Assembly: GCA_944323145.1 (NCBI GenBank)
Contig: CALURJ010000016.1
Coordinates: forward strand, 1 to 45,868
Source of the DNA: Candidatus Gastranaerophilales bacterium
GTDB taxonomy: Bacteria; Cyanobacteriota; Vampirovibrionia; Gastranaerophilales; Gastranaerophilaceae
Reading direction: 5' to 3'
DNA: 45,868 bases
Below the pieces are notes generated by a model that worked only from the letters and a program-made list of their open reading frames with translations, was not told where the DNA came from and ran no database searches. Position numbers and translations under genes: made by a program. This document shows, piece by piece, positions 1 through 7,206 of this stretch (positions are counted from its first letter, which is position 1; every line of letters begins with the position of its first letter).

Positions 1-7
1 TGGTATT

Positions 8-32
8 AAAAAAGAGGCTATCACAAGCCTCT
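8..32 (-). terminator. Rho-independent terminator of ssrA
   Basis: A 7-bp stem (AGAGGCT/AGCCTCT, positions 13-19 and 26-32) with a 6-nt loop is followed on the minus strand by a run of T (A run at 8-13 on the plus strand). It lies about 10 nt past the tmRNA CCA end, where a tmRNA terminator is expected. Confidence 0.85.
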
Positions 33-41
33 GAATTTTAA

Positions 42-436
42 TGGTGGAGACGAGGGGAGTCGAACCCCTGTCCAAAATGGATCTAAACAAACATCTACGA
101 GCGTAGATATTAATTTTCTCGGATTATTCAGGGAATATCAAAACCTTTACGAATAATCCAAAGTGTTTTTTACGGAAACACTAACCTTTAACGGTTATCT
201 TGGTGCATTTACCGTCATCAATGCACTGCCGCTTGCATAATGGACCCATATTTCCGGCAAGCTGGGATATATGAGTAGCTAAGAGCTGACTTATGCTGCT
301 AAAGCTTGTGCTCTAGAGAAGTCTGCTTTAATTACATTGTTAGCATTTAATTTAGTTTGCTCGTTGATAACCGAGAACAGCGCTCGGACTCGCAGCTTGT
401 TCCAACCAAACATCCTGTCAAATCCAAAACGTCCCC
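42..436 (-). ncRNA. ssrA: tmRNA (transfer-messenger RNA)
   Basis: This RNA rescues stalled ribosomes and tags the unfinished protein for proteolysis. On the minus strand the 5' end reads GGGGACGTTTTGGATTTGAC, the conserved tmRNA start. The 3' end carries a T-arm (GGGGTTCGACTCCCC) and an encoded CCA at 42-44. The ends pair as a 7-bp acceptor stem (GGGGACG with CGTCTCC, one G-U pair). The tag reading frame lies at 291-344: resume codon GCT, then ANNVIKADFSRAQALAA and TAA. The tag ends in the hydrophobic ALAA expected for ClpXP-type recognition and resembles cyanobacterial tags. The total of 395 nt is normal for a one-piece tmRNA. No separate promoter fits in the 13 nt upstream, so it is probably co-transcribed with the structured RNA at 450-583. 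Confidence 0.97.
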
Positions 437-449
437 ATAATGGTTGTTT

Positions 450-583
450 GGGACGTTTGCTCCTGTGGTACTCGGTTTACACCTGCGTTCCTACGTCGCT
501 GTCGTTAAGTTTCATCCTCAGTTTGCCGGCTCATCGCCACCAAATTCGGATTTCACTCCGGCTACTGCTTTTCAAAACGTCCC
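450..583 (-). ncRNA. Unassigned structured RNA directly upstream of tmRNA
   Basis: The 134-nt element is closed by a perfect 9-bp helix: GGGACGTTT (minus strand, 583-575) pairs with AAACGTCCC (458-450). Inside are a GCCGG/CCGGC helix (558-562 with 525-529), a GGT-GTAA-ACC hairpin with a GNRA-type loop (474-483) and a GGA/TCC hairpin. The loops are purine-rich on the minus strand, which suggests that strand is transcribed. It sits between a good promoter (623-651) and the tmRNA 5' end, 13 nt away. I could not match it to a riboswitch, SRP RNA, 6S RNA or RNase P consensus from memory. It may be a separate small RNA processed from the tmRNA precursor, or a cis-acting leader. The pairing is seen; the function is unknown. 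Confidence 0.6.
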
Positions 584-622
584 AATATTTAATTTTTAAT
601 GTGCTAATTAGTATTAATTATT

Positions 623-651
623 ATTATAAAACTGTTTTATTTAAATTTCAA
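623..651 (-). promoter_or_regulatory. Sigma-70-type promoter for the structured RNA and tmRNA
   Basis: On the minus strand TTGAAA (651-646), a 17-nt spacer and TATAAT (628-623) form a near-consensus promoter. It begins just after the stop codon of the HTH/zinc-ribbon gene. The predicted start near 616 would give a transcript that includes the structured RNA (450-583) and ssrA. Confidence 0.7.
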
Positions 652-652
652 C

Positions 653-1057
653 CTATTCGGTTATATGGAATGAACATTTTGAGCAGTGTGCTTTTGGATG
701 AAGCATTAAGTTGTCCTCTAAATCATAAAGTTTTGCAATCCTTGTGATTAAAGGCGCTCCGCATTTCGGGCATTTAAGCCCGCCTGCTCCGTTTAGAATA
801 AGTTCTTTCAGGCTATCTATCATTTCTTGAGAAATTGTATACGATGAAAAATCTTTTTCCAGAGCTTTTATTTCTTTCGGGTCACATTTCAAGACCTTGG
901 CAAGGTTCTGTCTTACTGTTACTGGTAAAAATAATTCTTTACCTGCTTCTATATCCTCTATTAAATTTAAAGGGAGATTACATTCTTTTGCAAGACCTTT
1001 GGGGGAATATCCTGCTTCATCTCTTTTATGTTGAATAAATTGTGCTAGAGTTTTCAT
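653..1057 (-). CDS. XRE-like HTH protein with C-terminal zinc ribbon
   Basis: A 134-residue protein. Residues 1-60 have the look of a lambda-repressor/XRE helix-turn-helix (start of the type FIQHKRDEAGYSPKGLAKEC, then LPLNLIEDIEAGKE). The C-terminal part carries two Cys pairs, CPKC near residue 96 and CSKC near residue 126, a plausible zinc ribbon. This pairing suggests a small DNA-binding regulator, but no target is identified. The promoter of the structured RNA and tmRNA begins right after its stop codon. The start at 1057 gives the full HTH; I see no strong Shine-Dalgarno sequence. The domain assignment rests on pattern recognition only. Confidence 0.75.
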   Translation of the reverse strand: MKTLAQFIQHKRDEAGYSPKGLAKECNLPLNLIEDIEAGKELFLPVTVRQNLAKVLKCDPKEIKALEKDFSSYTISQEMIDSLKELILNGAGGLKCPKCGAPLITRIAKLYDLEDNLMLHPKAHCSKCSFHITE

Positions 1058-1071
1058 AATTTATATTATAT

Positions 1072-1110
1072 AACTAAAACACCCTCTTTATTCAAGAGGG
1101 TATTTTAGTT
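1072..1110. terminator. Long bidirectional terminator hairpin
   Basis: AACTAAAA-C-ACCCTCTT (1072-1088) pairs with AAGAGGGT-A-TTTTAGTT (1094-1110): two 8-bp helices with one mismatch and a 5-nt loop. The flanking A/T tracts allow termination on either strand. It ends the lipobox gene (minus) and lies just upstream of the HTH/zinc-ribbon gene. Confidence 0.85.
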
Positions 1111-1117
1111 ATATGAA

Positions 1118-2086
1118 TTAAAATATTATTTTATTTGGGTCGAAAGGAATTTTTTCAAACTCTACTCTATCCGACCACATTTTCCCTTTATCAAAGTCGT
1201 AGTATGCTTTTTGCGGATTTCCGTCTTCATCAAGATAAGGGTTGCCGTTTTCATCATATACGAATGTGCCGTACATAAATGTTCCGGGATTTTCCCCTTT
1301 TCTATATTCGCCCTGCCAAATTAATTCGTCATTGTTATCAAAAACAGATTTTGTATTTGTTTGTCCGTTTCTGTTATTTGTGCGGACTTCATATCCGGCA
1401 TAATTCCATTGCCATTCTTCCGGTTTCGTCGTTGAATTTGAAGTATATCTTGTTAATTTAATACCTTTACCAGGAACATCTGAAACTTCGGTTCTCATCC
1501 AGGAAACTTTTGGGTTTTCAGGATCTTCGTAGAAATCCAAAACTTTTGTTACAAGAGCTAATCTGTTTTTATTTGTTCCGATGCTGTCAACCTGTGTTTC
1601 ATAATATTTGTCATCATATCTGTTGTGTGCTCTTGAGGCAACAAATGCAACATCGTTATTTTCATCTTCAGGAACCGGTCCGTCCAATTCTATACCTATA
1701 TTCAAACCTTGTCTTATTAAAGAATCTGCAAGGTGGAAAGGATACTCTTTAATATATATAGGTTTAATAATTGTATTGATTATAGTGTCATGAATGACAA
1801 CAGTATCATTTTTATTATCGCATCCGCCTCCTATAACCCATGCATAAGCATCTGCATGTGCTTCTGCGTAAGCTTCCGCTTTTTCACAGCTTGTTAATGA
1901 GCCTGCTCCTGCTGTTGCTCCTAATAACATAAGGCCGTACATCATATTTCTTAAAGCTTGTGCTGACTTTTTAGATGCAGGATCTGTCTGTTGGGGGTAA
2001 TTGTGTTCCTGTTTTTTGTTTGCCTGTTTCTTTGGTTTACCTTCAAAATTTACAAAAGAAACATTATTTATTGCTTTTACATCCAT
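1118..2086 (-). CDS. Putative lipoprotein with extended N-terminal region, unknown function
   Basis: I do not recognise the family. The start at 2086 (reading MDVKAINNVS) is chosen over an upstream one at 2113 because GGAGG lies 11 nt before it (2098-2102). The protein is 322 residues. After about 47 polar, Lys/Gln-rich residues comes a hydrophobic stretch (about 48-63) and then LTSC at 64-67, which matches a lipobox. A lipobox so far from the N-terminus is unusual. An Ala/Tyr-rich repeat-like stretch (EAYAEAHADAYAW) follows directly. The rest is a polar, Tyr/Asp/Asn-rich domain probably outside the cytoplasmic membrane. If the Cys is not processed, the protein would be a single-pass membrane protein. 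Twin palindromes upstream (2134-2182) may regulate it. Confidence 0.75.
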   Translation of the reverse strand: MDVKAINNVSFVNFEGKPKKQANKKQEHNYPQQTDPASKKSAQALRNMMYGLMLLGATAGAGSLTSCEKAEAYAEAHADAYAWVIGGGCDNKNDTVVIHDTIINTIIKPIYIKEYPFHLADSLIRQGLNIGIELDGPVPEDENNDVAFVASRAHNRYDDKYYETQVDSIGTNKNRLALVTKVLDFYEDPENPKVSWMRTEVSDVPGKGIKLTRYTSNSTTKPEEWQWNYAGYEVRTNNRNGQTNTKSVFDNNDELIWQGEYRKGENPGTFMYGTFVYDENGNPYLDEDGNPQKAYYDFDKGKMWSDRVEFEKIPFDPNKIIF

Positions 2087-2133
2087 AATGGTTTGAACCT
2101 CCGATTTCCACACTTATTGTATGTATATAAAGT

Positions 2134-2182
2134 AAAAACATGTTTTTAGTTGCTAATAAAATTGTACCAAAAACATGTTTTT
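2134..2182. promoter_or_regulatory. Twin perfect palindromes, possible operator
   Basis: The 14-bp perfect palindrome AAAAACATGTTTTT occurs twice, at 2134-2147 and 2169-2182, with centres 35 bp apart. Both lie in the upstream region of the lipobox gene and downstream of recA. Exact repetition of a dyad suggests a dimeric regulator binding twice. The binding protein is unknown. Confidence 0.5.
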
Positions 2183-2200
2183 AAATAAATTTATTGCTGC

Positions 2201-2219
2201 AAGAGGGTTTTAGCCTCTT
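2201..2219 (-). terminator. Likely recA terminator hairpin
   Basis: AAGAGG (2201-2206) pairs with CCTCTT (2214-2219) around a 7-nt loop, 17 nt past the recA stop. The following minus-strand sequence is AT-rich but lacks a clean T run, so the call is moderate. Confidence 0.55.
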
Positions 2220-2235
2220 TACAAATCGTAATAAA

Positions 2236-3261
2236 CTATACTGCAGCCAGTTTTTCTCTTACAAGAGTTTCAATTGTATTTAGAATATCAGGATTTTCTG
2301 CTAAGAAATCTCTTGCTTTATCTCTTCCCTGTCCCAATTTTTCTTCATTAAAGCTGAACCATGAGCCTGCTTTTTTGACTATGTCAAGGTTAACTGCAAC
2401 ATCCAAAATATTACCGATTTTGCAAATGCCTTTTCCAAACATAATATCAAATTCTGCTGTTCTGAAAGGAGGTGCAACTTTGTTTTTAACAACTCTTACT
2501 CTTACATGGTTGCCGACATCGCCGTCTTCCCCTTTAACACCTTCGGTGCGTTTAATTTCCATACGAACTGATGCGTAATATTTTAAAGCATTACCTCCGG
2601 TAGTCGTTTCAGGGTTGCCGTACATAACACCTATTTTCATTCTCAACTGGTTAATGAAAATAACTGTAGTGTTGGTTTTGCCGATAATACCGGTTAATTT
2701 TCTTAAAGCTTTGCTCATCAAGCGAGCTTGAAGCCCCATTTGCTGATCTTCCATAGATCCTTCAATTTCTGCTTTCGGAACAAGTGCGGCTACAGAGTCA
2801 ACAACAACAACATCAACGGCACCTGATCGAACAAGTTCTTCAGTGATATCGAGAGCTTGTTCTCCTGTATCTGGTTGAGAGATAAGCAAATCATCAATTT
2901 GAACGCCTAAATTTCTTGCGTATTCCGGATCAAGTGCGTGTTCAGCATCTACAAATGCCGCAATTCCGCCTCTTTTTTGGCATTCTGCAACAATGTGCTG
3001 TGCAAGAGTGGTTTTACCTGAACTTTCAGGCCCGTAAATTTCAATAATACGGCCTCTGGGGATTCCTCCTATACCGAGGGCAACATCAAGAGATAATGCA
3101 CCGGTAGGGATAGCATCAACATTAACTGTCGGTTTATCACCGAGTTTCATTATTGAGCCTTTCCCGAAGTCTTTTTCTATTTTTTCTATTGCAAGTTTTA
3201 ATGCTTTGCTTCTTTCATCTGCATTTAAAGATGTTTCGGTTTCTTTTTCTTTTACAGCCAT
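2236..3261 (-). CDS. recA: Recombinase RecA
   Basis: RecA binds single-stranded DNA, catalyses strand exchange and stimulates LexA-type self-cleavage. The 341-residue protein has normal length. It shows the Walker A sequence GPESSGKT, the family stretch [15 protein letters not shown], Walker B-like [16 protein letters not shown], the loop L1/L2 region with [20 protein letters not shown] and [20 protein letters not shown]. The start at 3261 (MAVKEKE) has AAAAGGAA 11 nt upstream; a TTG at 3270 would sit only 3 nt from that site and is less likely. The upstream minus-strand gene (3319-3816) is 57 bp away, so the two may share a transcript. No obvious SOS box was recognised in the gap. Confidence 0.98.
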   Translation of the reverse strand: MAVKEKETETSLNADERSKALKLAIEKIEKDFGKGSIMKLGDKPTVNVDAIPTGALSLDVALGIGGIPRGRIIEIYGPESSGKTTLAQHIVAECQKRGGIAAFVDAEHALDPEYARNLGVQIDDLLISQPDTGEQALDITEELVRSGAVDVVVVDSVAALVPKAEIEGSMEDQQMGLQARLMSKALRKLTGIIGKTNTTVIFINQLRMKIGVMYGNPETTTGGNALKYYASVRMEIKRTEGVKGEDGDVGNHVRVRVVKNKVAPPFRTAEFDIMFGKGICKIGNILDVAVNLDIVKKAGSWFSFNEEKLGQGRDKARDFLAENPDILNTIETLVREKLAAV

Positions 3262-3318
3262 TGTTTTCAATTTCCTTTTAGTAACTTTATTTAAGGGAGT
3301 TTCTGATTTAGATAAATA

Positions 3319-3816
3319 TTAGTCCCAAATATGTTTTTCTTTTTTCTTATAAAATCCCAAGCCTACAGGTTTGTATGTATTCAAATCATTTTTCAGCTGA
3401 TAAATTTCTTTGTTAAGATCAATAATTTTTTGTCTTAAAGTTTCGTTGTCGGTTTTGCATCTGATAAGTTCAACAACAACTTCATCCATACCTTCAAGTT
3501 TTTCGTCAATAACTTTAGAAATTCTGTCGCTAAGTTTATTTTCCATTTCTCTCAGTGAGTTGAGAATATTCAAAATAGCGGAAGGCTGTTTTGCCGGTGC
3601 TTTCACTGGCGGCACTGAGGCATTTTTCATCGCTTGAACTTTTCTCAAATTTTTTACTTCTTCATAAGAAAAGTAAGTTTGTCCTTTGCTGTTTTTTCTG
3701 GGTAAAATGGACGCGCGTTTACAAAGTTCGACAATTTCTTTATTGTCAGTTTTCAAAATACTTCTCACTTCTTGCGGAGATAAAGTTTTCCCCTTTAACT
3801 CTTGTTCTAATATCAT
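3319..3816 (-). CDS. MerR-like HTH and coiled-coil protein, unknown function
   Basis: A 165-residue protein with no firm family. Residues 1-60 look like a helix-turn-helix of the MerR/excisionase type (LSPQEVRSILKTDNKEIVEL, then a basic PRKNSKGQTYFSYEEVKNLR segment). A Pro/Ala linker (residues about 70-80) joins it to a predicted coiled coil (about 85-145). The C-terminus is Lys-rich. The start at 3816 is preceded by GAGGG. It lies just upstream of recA on the same strand, so it may be co-transcribed with it. Chromosome organisation or regulation is possible, but nothing in the sequence fixes a role. Confidence 0.7.
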   Translation of the reverse strand: MILEQELKGKTLSPQEVRSILKTDNKEIVELCKRASILPRKNSKGQTYFSYEEVKNLRKVQAMKNASVPPVKAPAKQPSAILNILNSLREMENKLSDRISKVIDEKLEGMDEVVVELIRCKTDNETLRQKIIDLNKEIYQLKNDLNTYKPVGLGFYKKKEKHIWD

Positions 3817-3929
3817 CTTGTATCCCTCAAAATTTCTCCAATATTATTGTATTTTATATATGGAAAAAAGACAAATATTTTAACAATCTTGTAACATCGC
3901 TTAATATAATCCGCAAAAATTTTAATAAA

Positions 3930-4661
3930 TTATCTGCAAACAGACATGTATTCTTTTTGAGGTTTACTGTATTTAATTTTATCAAGTCTGTTTTTTATAA
4001 AATCGGCCTGAGAGGAAAACGGTTTCAAGGAAAGATATTTCCTGTAATATCTTATTGCATCTGTTTGTTTCCCGAGTTTGTCAAAGCATATTCCTATTCC
4101 GGCATAAGCTTTATAGTAATCCGGATTGAGCTTTAACATTTTGCTTAATACGTTAGAGGCTTCTTTATATTTGTCCAGTTTCATTAAAAGAGTTGATTTA
4201 TGCTCGTAGGCTTTTAAATAGCCGGGAGTGGTTTCTATAAGTTTTTGATAAATCATTAAGGCCAGATCATATTCTTCACAGAGTTCGTGTGCAATCCCCA
4301 ATTGCAGGATGGCATCAGGATTGTCAGGATTAATTTGGATTGCGCGGATAAAATTTTTGATTGCTCCGCAGGGAATTCCTTCCAGAAGATAGCATATTCC
4401 GAGTTCATAAAATGTTTCGTAGTTGTCATCTTGAAGTTTAGCTGCGGTATCAAAAAATTTAATAGCCTTTGCATATTGTTTAAGATGTTTATAGCAAACC
4501 CCCAGTCCGAAATAACTTTCAGGATTATTTCTGTCAATTAAAATAGCATTTAAATAGTTTGCGGCAGCTTCTTTATAAGAATTTTCAAGGCGAAGTGCAT
4601 TAGCCTTATTGTAAAATTTAATTCCGACAGTGTTATCTTGTTTTTTTGTATTAGAACTCAC
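3930..4661 (-). CDS. TPR-repeat protein
   Basis: The protein consists of about six tetratricopeptide repeats (units of about 34 residues such as YFGLGVCYKHLKQYAKAIKF and AYAGIGICFDKLGKQTDAIR), a scaffold for protein-protein contacts. I choose a GTG start at 4661, giving 243 residues, because GGAGGAG lies 5 nt upstream (4667-4673). A longer frame to 4736 has no ribosome site and adds residues unlike a TPR. No signal peptide is seen, so it is probably cytoplasmic. It is divergent from the exported-protein operon starting at 4776. The partner is unknown. Confidence 0.8.
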   Translation of the reverse strand: MSSNTKKQDNTVGIKFYNKANALRLENSYKEAAANYLNAILIDRNNPESYFGLGVCYKHLKQYAKAIKFFDTAAKLQDDNYETFYELGICYLLEGIPCGAIKNFIRAIQINPDNPDAILQLGIAHELCEEYDLALMIYQKLIETTPGYLKAYEHKSTLLMKLDKYKEASNVLSKMLKLNPDYYKAYAGIGICFDKLGKQTDAIRYYRKYLSLKPFSSQADFIKNRLDKIKYSKPQKEYMSVCR

Positions 4662-4739
4662 TTTTTCTCCTCCGTAATTAATGATAAAATTTTCTGCCCT
4701 TTTGAAGAACATCCGTTTGATGTATAACTTTATCAATCA

Positions 4740-4769
4740 TTGGATTTATTATTGCGCTTGTGTTATAAA
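4740..4769 (+). promoter_or_regulatory. Promoter ending 6 nt before the start codon (leaderless)
   Basis: TTGGAT (4740-4745), an 18-nt spacer and TATAAA (4764-4769) are followed after 6 nt by ATG at 4776. No Shine-Dalgarno sequence precedes that ATG. The transcript would start at or next to the start codon. Confidence 0.5.
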
Positions 4770-4775
4770 ATTGTT

Positions 4776-5591
4776 ATGAAAAAGTATTTAATCTGGCTGT
4801 TAATATTTTTCTTAGGGGTGCCTGTTTTAGCGGACGAAGTTTCGCTCGGGGATGTTGAGGCGCAGAAAATAGAATTGCCGAAAGCAAATGTGGCATCAAA
4901 AAAATCTCTTGTTGTAAATGATCAGCAAATCTTGGAAGAGCTGCTTAAGCTTCAAAAAGACAAGGATATCGAAGATATTGAAAATCTGTGGAAGGGAACT
5001 GTTGAAAATAATCAGGTTATAGGGTTTGCTCTGAAAAAACTTGCTACGCCTGAAAGTCAGAGAAGAATTCATTCATCTTTGATGGCAAAAACTCTTTCTG
5101 CAGTTGTTGCGGGTGCATCTCTTGCCCCTTCTTTAGTGGGCGCCGATTATATGGTTCAGTCTTCGGCATTTGCTGCGGGGCGTCTGGCGCAAAATCTGAT
5201 TAACAGAAAAAATATGCCGACGGAAATTCCGCTTACCGATACCGAGCTTATAGAACTTGCAGGACTTGTGGAAAATTTGCAGGATAAAATTATAACGGCG
5301 TATTATAATTATAAAAGTTCTCTTTCCCAGTTAAAAGAAACACGTCAAAGGCTTCTTCTATATAACAAAAATTATGCAAAAGCTCTTGATGAAGAAGATT
5401 TGATGGAAATAAGCATATCATCGGCTCTCTACGATAATATGAGGGTTGAGGAATTTTATTATATGGAAAATGCAAAAAAATACCATCTTGAGCTTCAGCG
5501 GCTAGCAGGCAAAAAAGTTGTGGATAAATTGAATCTTTATCAGTTCAACTATAATTCCACATTAGTGGGAGAAAAGGCGGTGACCAAATGA
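4776..5591 (+). CDS. Exported coiled-coil protein, paralogue of the next gene
   Basis: The start at 4776 (MKKYLIWLL) gives a clear signal peptide with a cleavage site near VLA-DE (about residue 20), so the 271-residue product is exported. An earlier in-frame start at 4740 would spoil the signal peptide. The middle has a small hydrophobic Ala/Gly stretch (about 100-130). A long helical region follows (ELAGLVENLQDKIITAYYNY and onward) that resembles one TolC-type helical hairpin without a beta-barrel strand; that likeness is inference. The next protein shares the order 'LW.G...FAL.KLA.P', Ala/Gly segment and YYNY helix. Its end overlaps the next start by 4 bp (ATGA), so the genes are translationally coupled. 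Confidence 0.8.
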   Translation: MKKYLIWLLIFFLGVPVLADEVSLGDVEAQKIELPKANVASKKSLVVNDQQILEELLKLQKDKDIEDIENLWKGTVENNQVIGFALKKLATPESQRRIHSSLMAKTLSAVVAGASLAPSLVGADYMVQSSAFAAGRLAQNLINRKNMPTEIPLTDTELIELAGLVENLQDKIITAYYNYKSSLSQLKETRQRLLLYNKNYAKALDEEDLMEISISSALYDNMRVEEFYYMENAKKYHLELQRLAGKKVVDKLNLYQFNYNSTLVGEKAVTK

Positions 5592-6475
5592 AGAAATGTA
5601 TTGCAATTGCATTATTAATATCCGTTGCTCTTCCGTCTTTTGCCATAAAATACGAAGACTTAAATATGCCCAAACCTCCGGCTTACCGTACAGGACTGTC
5701 AGAAGAGCCTGAAAAAGAATATATGGAAGCGCCGGCTGAAAACAAAGTTCATCAGGAATACGTAAAAAAAGACGCTGAGCAGTTTGATGTGTCTGATTTG
5801 ACTTATGCTGATTTGAGTATTAAACAGATTTCAAGAGAGGTTGCTGCTGATTTGGAACTTGATCAGGAAAATATGGTCGGTGACTTATCCGTATTATGGC
5901 AGGGGGCTGCAAGCCAGAGTGATACAATAAATTTTGCGCTGTATAAACTTGCAAATCCCGATGAAGACAAGCCGGATGAAAAGTCTGTAAAAAAAGTTCT
6001 TACGACTATTGCAAGCATGTCGACTCTGGTCGGTGCAAGTATGGGCAATCCGCTTCTTGCAACCGGGTCTATTATAGGTGGAAATGTTCTGGGGATTATG
6101 TCACAGGACACGAAGGCGCTTAACTATAAATATACAAAAGTAACAGATGCCGATATGATTATTCTTGTCAGAAAGATTGAGGATTTACAGCAAAAGACTG
6201 TTGATTTGTATTATAACTATATGACTGCACGAAAAAAGCTCAAAATGCTTGAAAAGATTACGGAAGAAAGAAAGAAAAATTATGAACTCTCTCAGGATAT
6301 GCCGCGTGAGGTTGTTCTTATAACTGATGCTTATTACCGTACTGCTCTTGATAACCAGATGAAAGCAAATTCAGATTACTATGCAAAACGTGCGGCTCTT
6401 GAGCAGTTTGTAGGAAATGAGGTTTTTTCGCAGTTTGAACAGGATTTGAAAAAACGGGAAGAAAAAGATAAATGA
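5588..6475 (+). CDS. Exported coiled-coil protein, second paralogue
   Basis: A 295-residue protein with a signal peptide (MKKCIAIALLISVALPSFA, cleavage near residue 19). It shares its plan with the preceding gene: a LWQG...NFALYKLANP block, a Gly/Ala/Met hydrophobic stretch (about 130-165) and a long helix with the phrase LQQKTVDLYYNYMTA. The pair looks like a tandem duplication that has diverged. Both are likely periplasmic or envelope-associated. The last 4 bases overlap the start of the LipM-like gene. I know no named family for it; a TolC-like helical hairpin is only a suggestion. Confidence 0.8.
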   Translation: MKKCIAIALLISVALPSFAIKYEDLNMPKPPAYRTGLSEEPEKEYMEAPAENKVHQEYVKKDAEQFDVSDLTYADLSIKQISREVAADLELDQENMVGDLSVLWQGAASQSDTINFALYKLANPDEDKPDEKSVKKVLTTIASMSTLVGASMGNPLLATGSIIGGNVLGIMSQDTKALNYKYTKVTDADMIILVRKIEDLQQKTVDLYYNYMTARKKLKMLEKITEERKKNYELSQDMPREVVLITDAYYRTALDNQMKANSDYYAKRAALEQFVGNEVFSQFEQDLKKREEKDK

Positions 6476-7122
6476 TTTTTTTGCCTTTTGAGATTAATAC
6501 AGGCGCATTTAATATGCAAAAAGATGCAGACCTGCTTGAAAATGCAATTAAAGATAAACTATCTGAACCGATTTTTCGGCTTTACGGATGGTCACCCGCA
6601 TGTGTTTCTTTAGGTAGAAATCAAAAAAGCGATTTTATAGACGAAAATTTTCTGCAATCGAACAATATTGATATTGTAAGACGTTTGACAGGCGGACGCG
6701 CGCTTTTACACGATAATGAGATAACTTACAGCTATGTATGCCCTGTATCAAGTCTTGAGCACGGAGAAAATGTTACCGAGTCCTATAAAGAAATATCTCA
6801 AATCTTTATAGATAAATTTAAACAGTTAGGTATTGAGCTTGAATTTGGCGGGAAACCCGCAAGAGGGCATTTCGATTATTGTATGTTAGTTTCAACAGGT
6901 GCGGATTTATGCTGTAACGGGAAAAAGCTTATAGGCTCTGCCCAGTTTAGAAAAGAAGGGTATATCTTGCAGCACGGCTCAATTCTTTATGACTATGATA
7001 AGACGCTTCTTGAAAAAATATTTAATGAACCTATAAATACATCTTCTATTACCTGTATAAGAGAGATTAATCCTGAAATTTCCAAAAAAGATATTATTGA
7101 CTTGTTTGTAACGAAATGTTAA
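6472..7122 (+). CDS. lipM: Octanoyltransferase LipM-like / lipoate-protein ligase family
   Basis: The 216-residue protein belongs to the biotin/lipoate ligase fold. Evidence is the substrate-loop motif RRLTGGRALLHDNEITYS (about 70-87) and the block NGKKLIGSAQFRKEGYILQHG (about 145-165). A Cys just before that block (GHFDYC) occupies the place of the LipM acyl-thioester cysteine, which favours octanoyl transfer from ACP to lipoyl-domain proteins over ATP-dependent lipoate salvage. A ligase such as LplA is the alternative. It overlaps the preceding exported-protein gene by 4 bp, a surprising partner for a cofactor enzyme. No lipA is in the window. Confidence 0.8.
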   Translation: MIFLPFEINTGAFNMQKDADLLENAIKDKLSEPIFRLYGWSPACVSLGRNQKSDFIDENFLQSNNIDIVRRLTGGRALLHDNEITYSYVCPVSSLEHGENVTESYKEISQIFIDKFKQLGIELEFGGKPARGHFDYCMLVSTGADLCCNGKKLIGSAQFRKEGYILQHGSILYDYDKTLLEKIFNEPINTSSITCIREINPEISKKDIIDLFVTKC

Positions 7123-7206
7123 CGAGTTTATTTTATTTAAGCAATTTATAAGCTCAAAATTACTTTATATAAATACGGGGAATTTAAATTAAGGGGATAT
7201 AGGAAA

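Noticed and set aside
509-521. CTGA-GGA and GAAAC core as in a hammerhead ribozyme inside the structured RNA
   Set aside because: There is no room for stem II between the two core halves, and stems I and III are not evident, so this is chance.
337-747. Plus-strand open frame of 136 codons over the tmRNA 5' half
   Set aside because: It runs antisense to tmRNA and the structured RNA, has no ribosome site and codes an unconvincing Leu/Ser-rich product.
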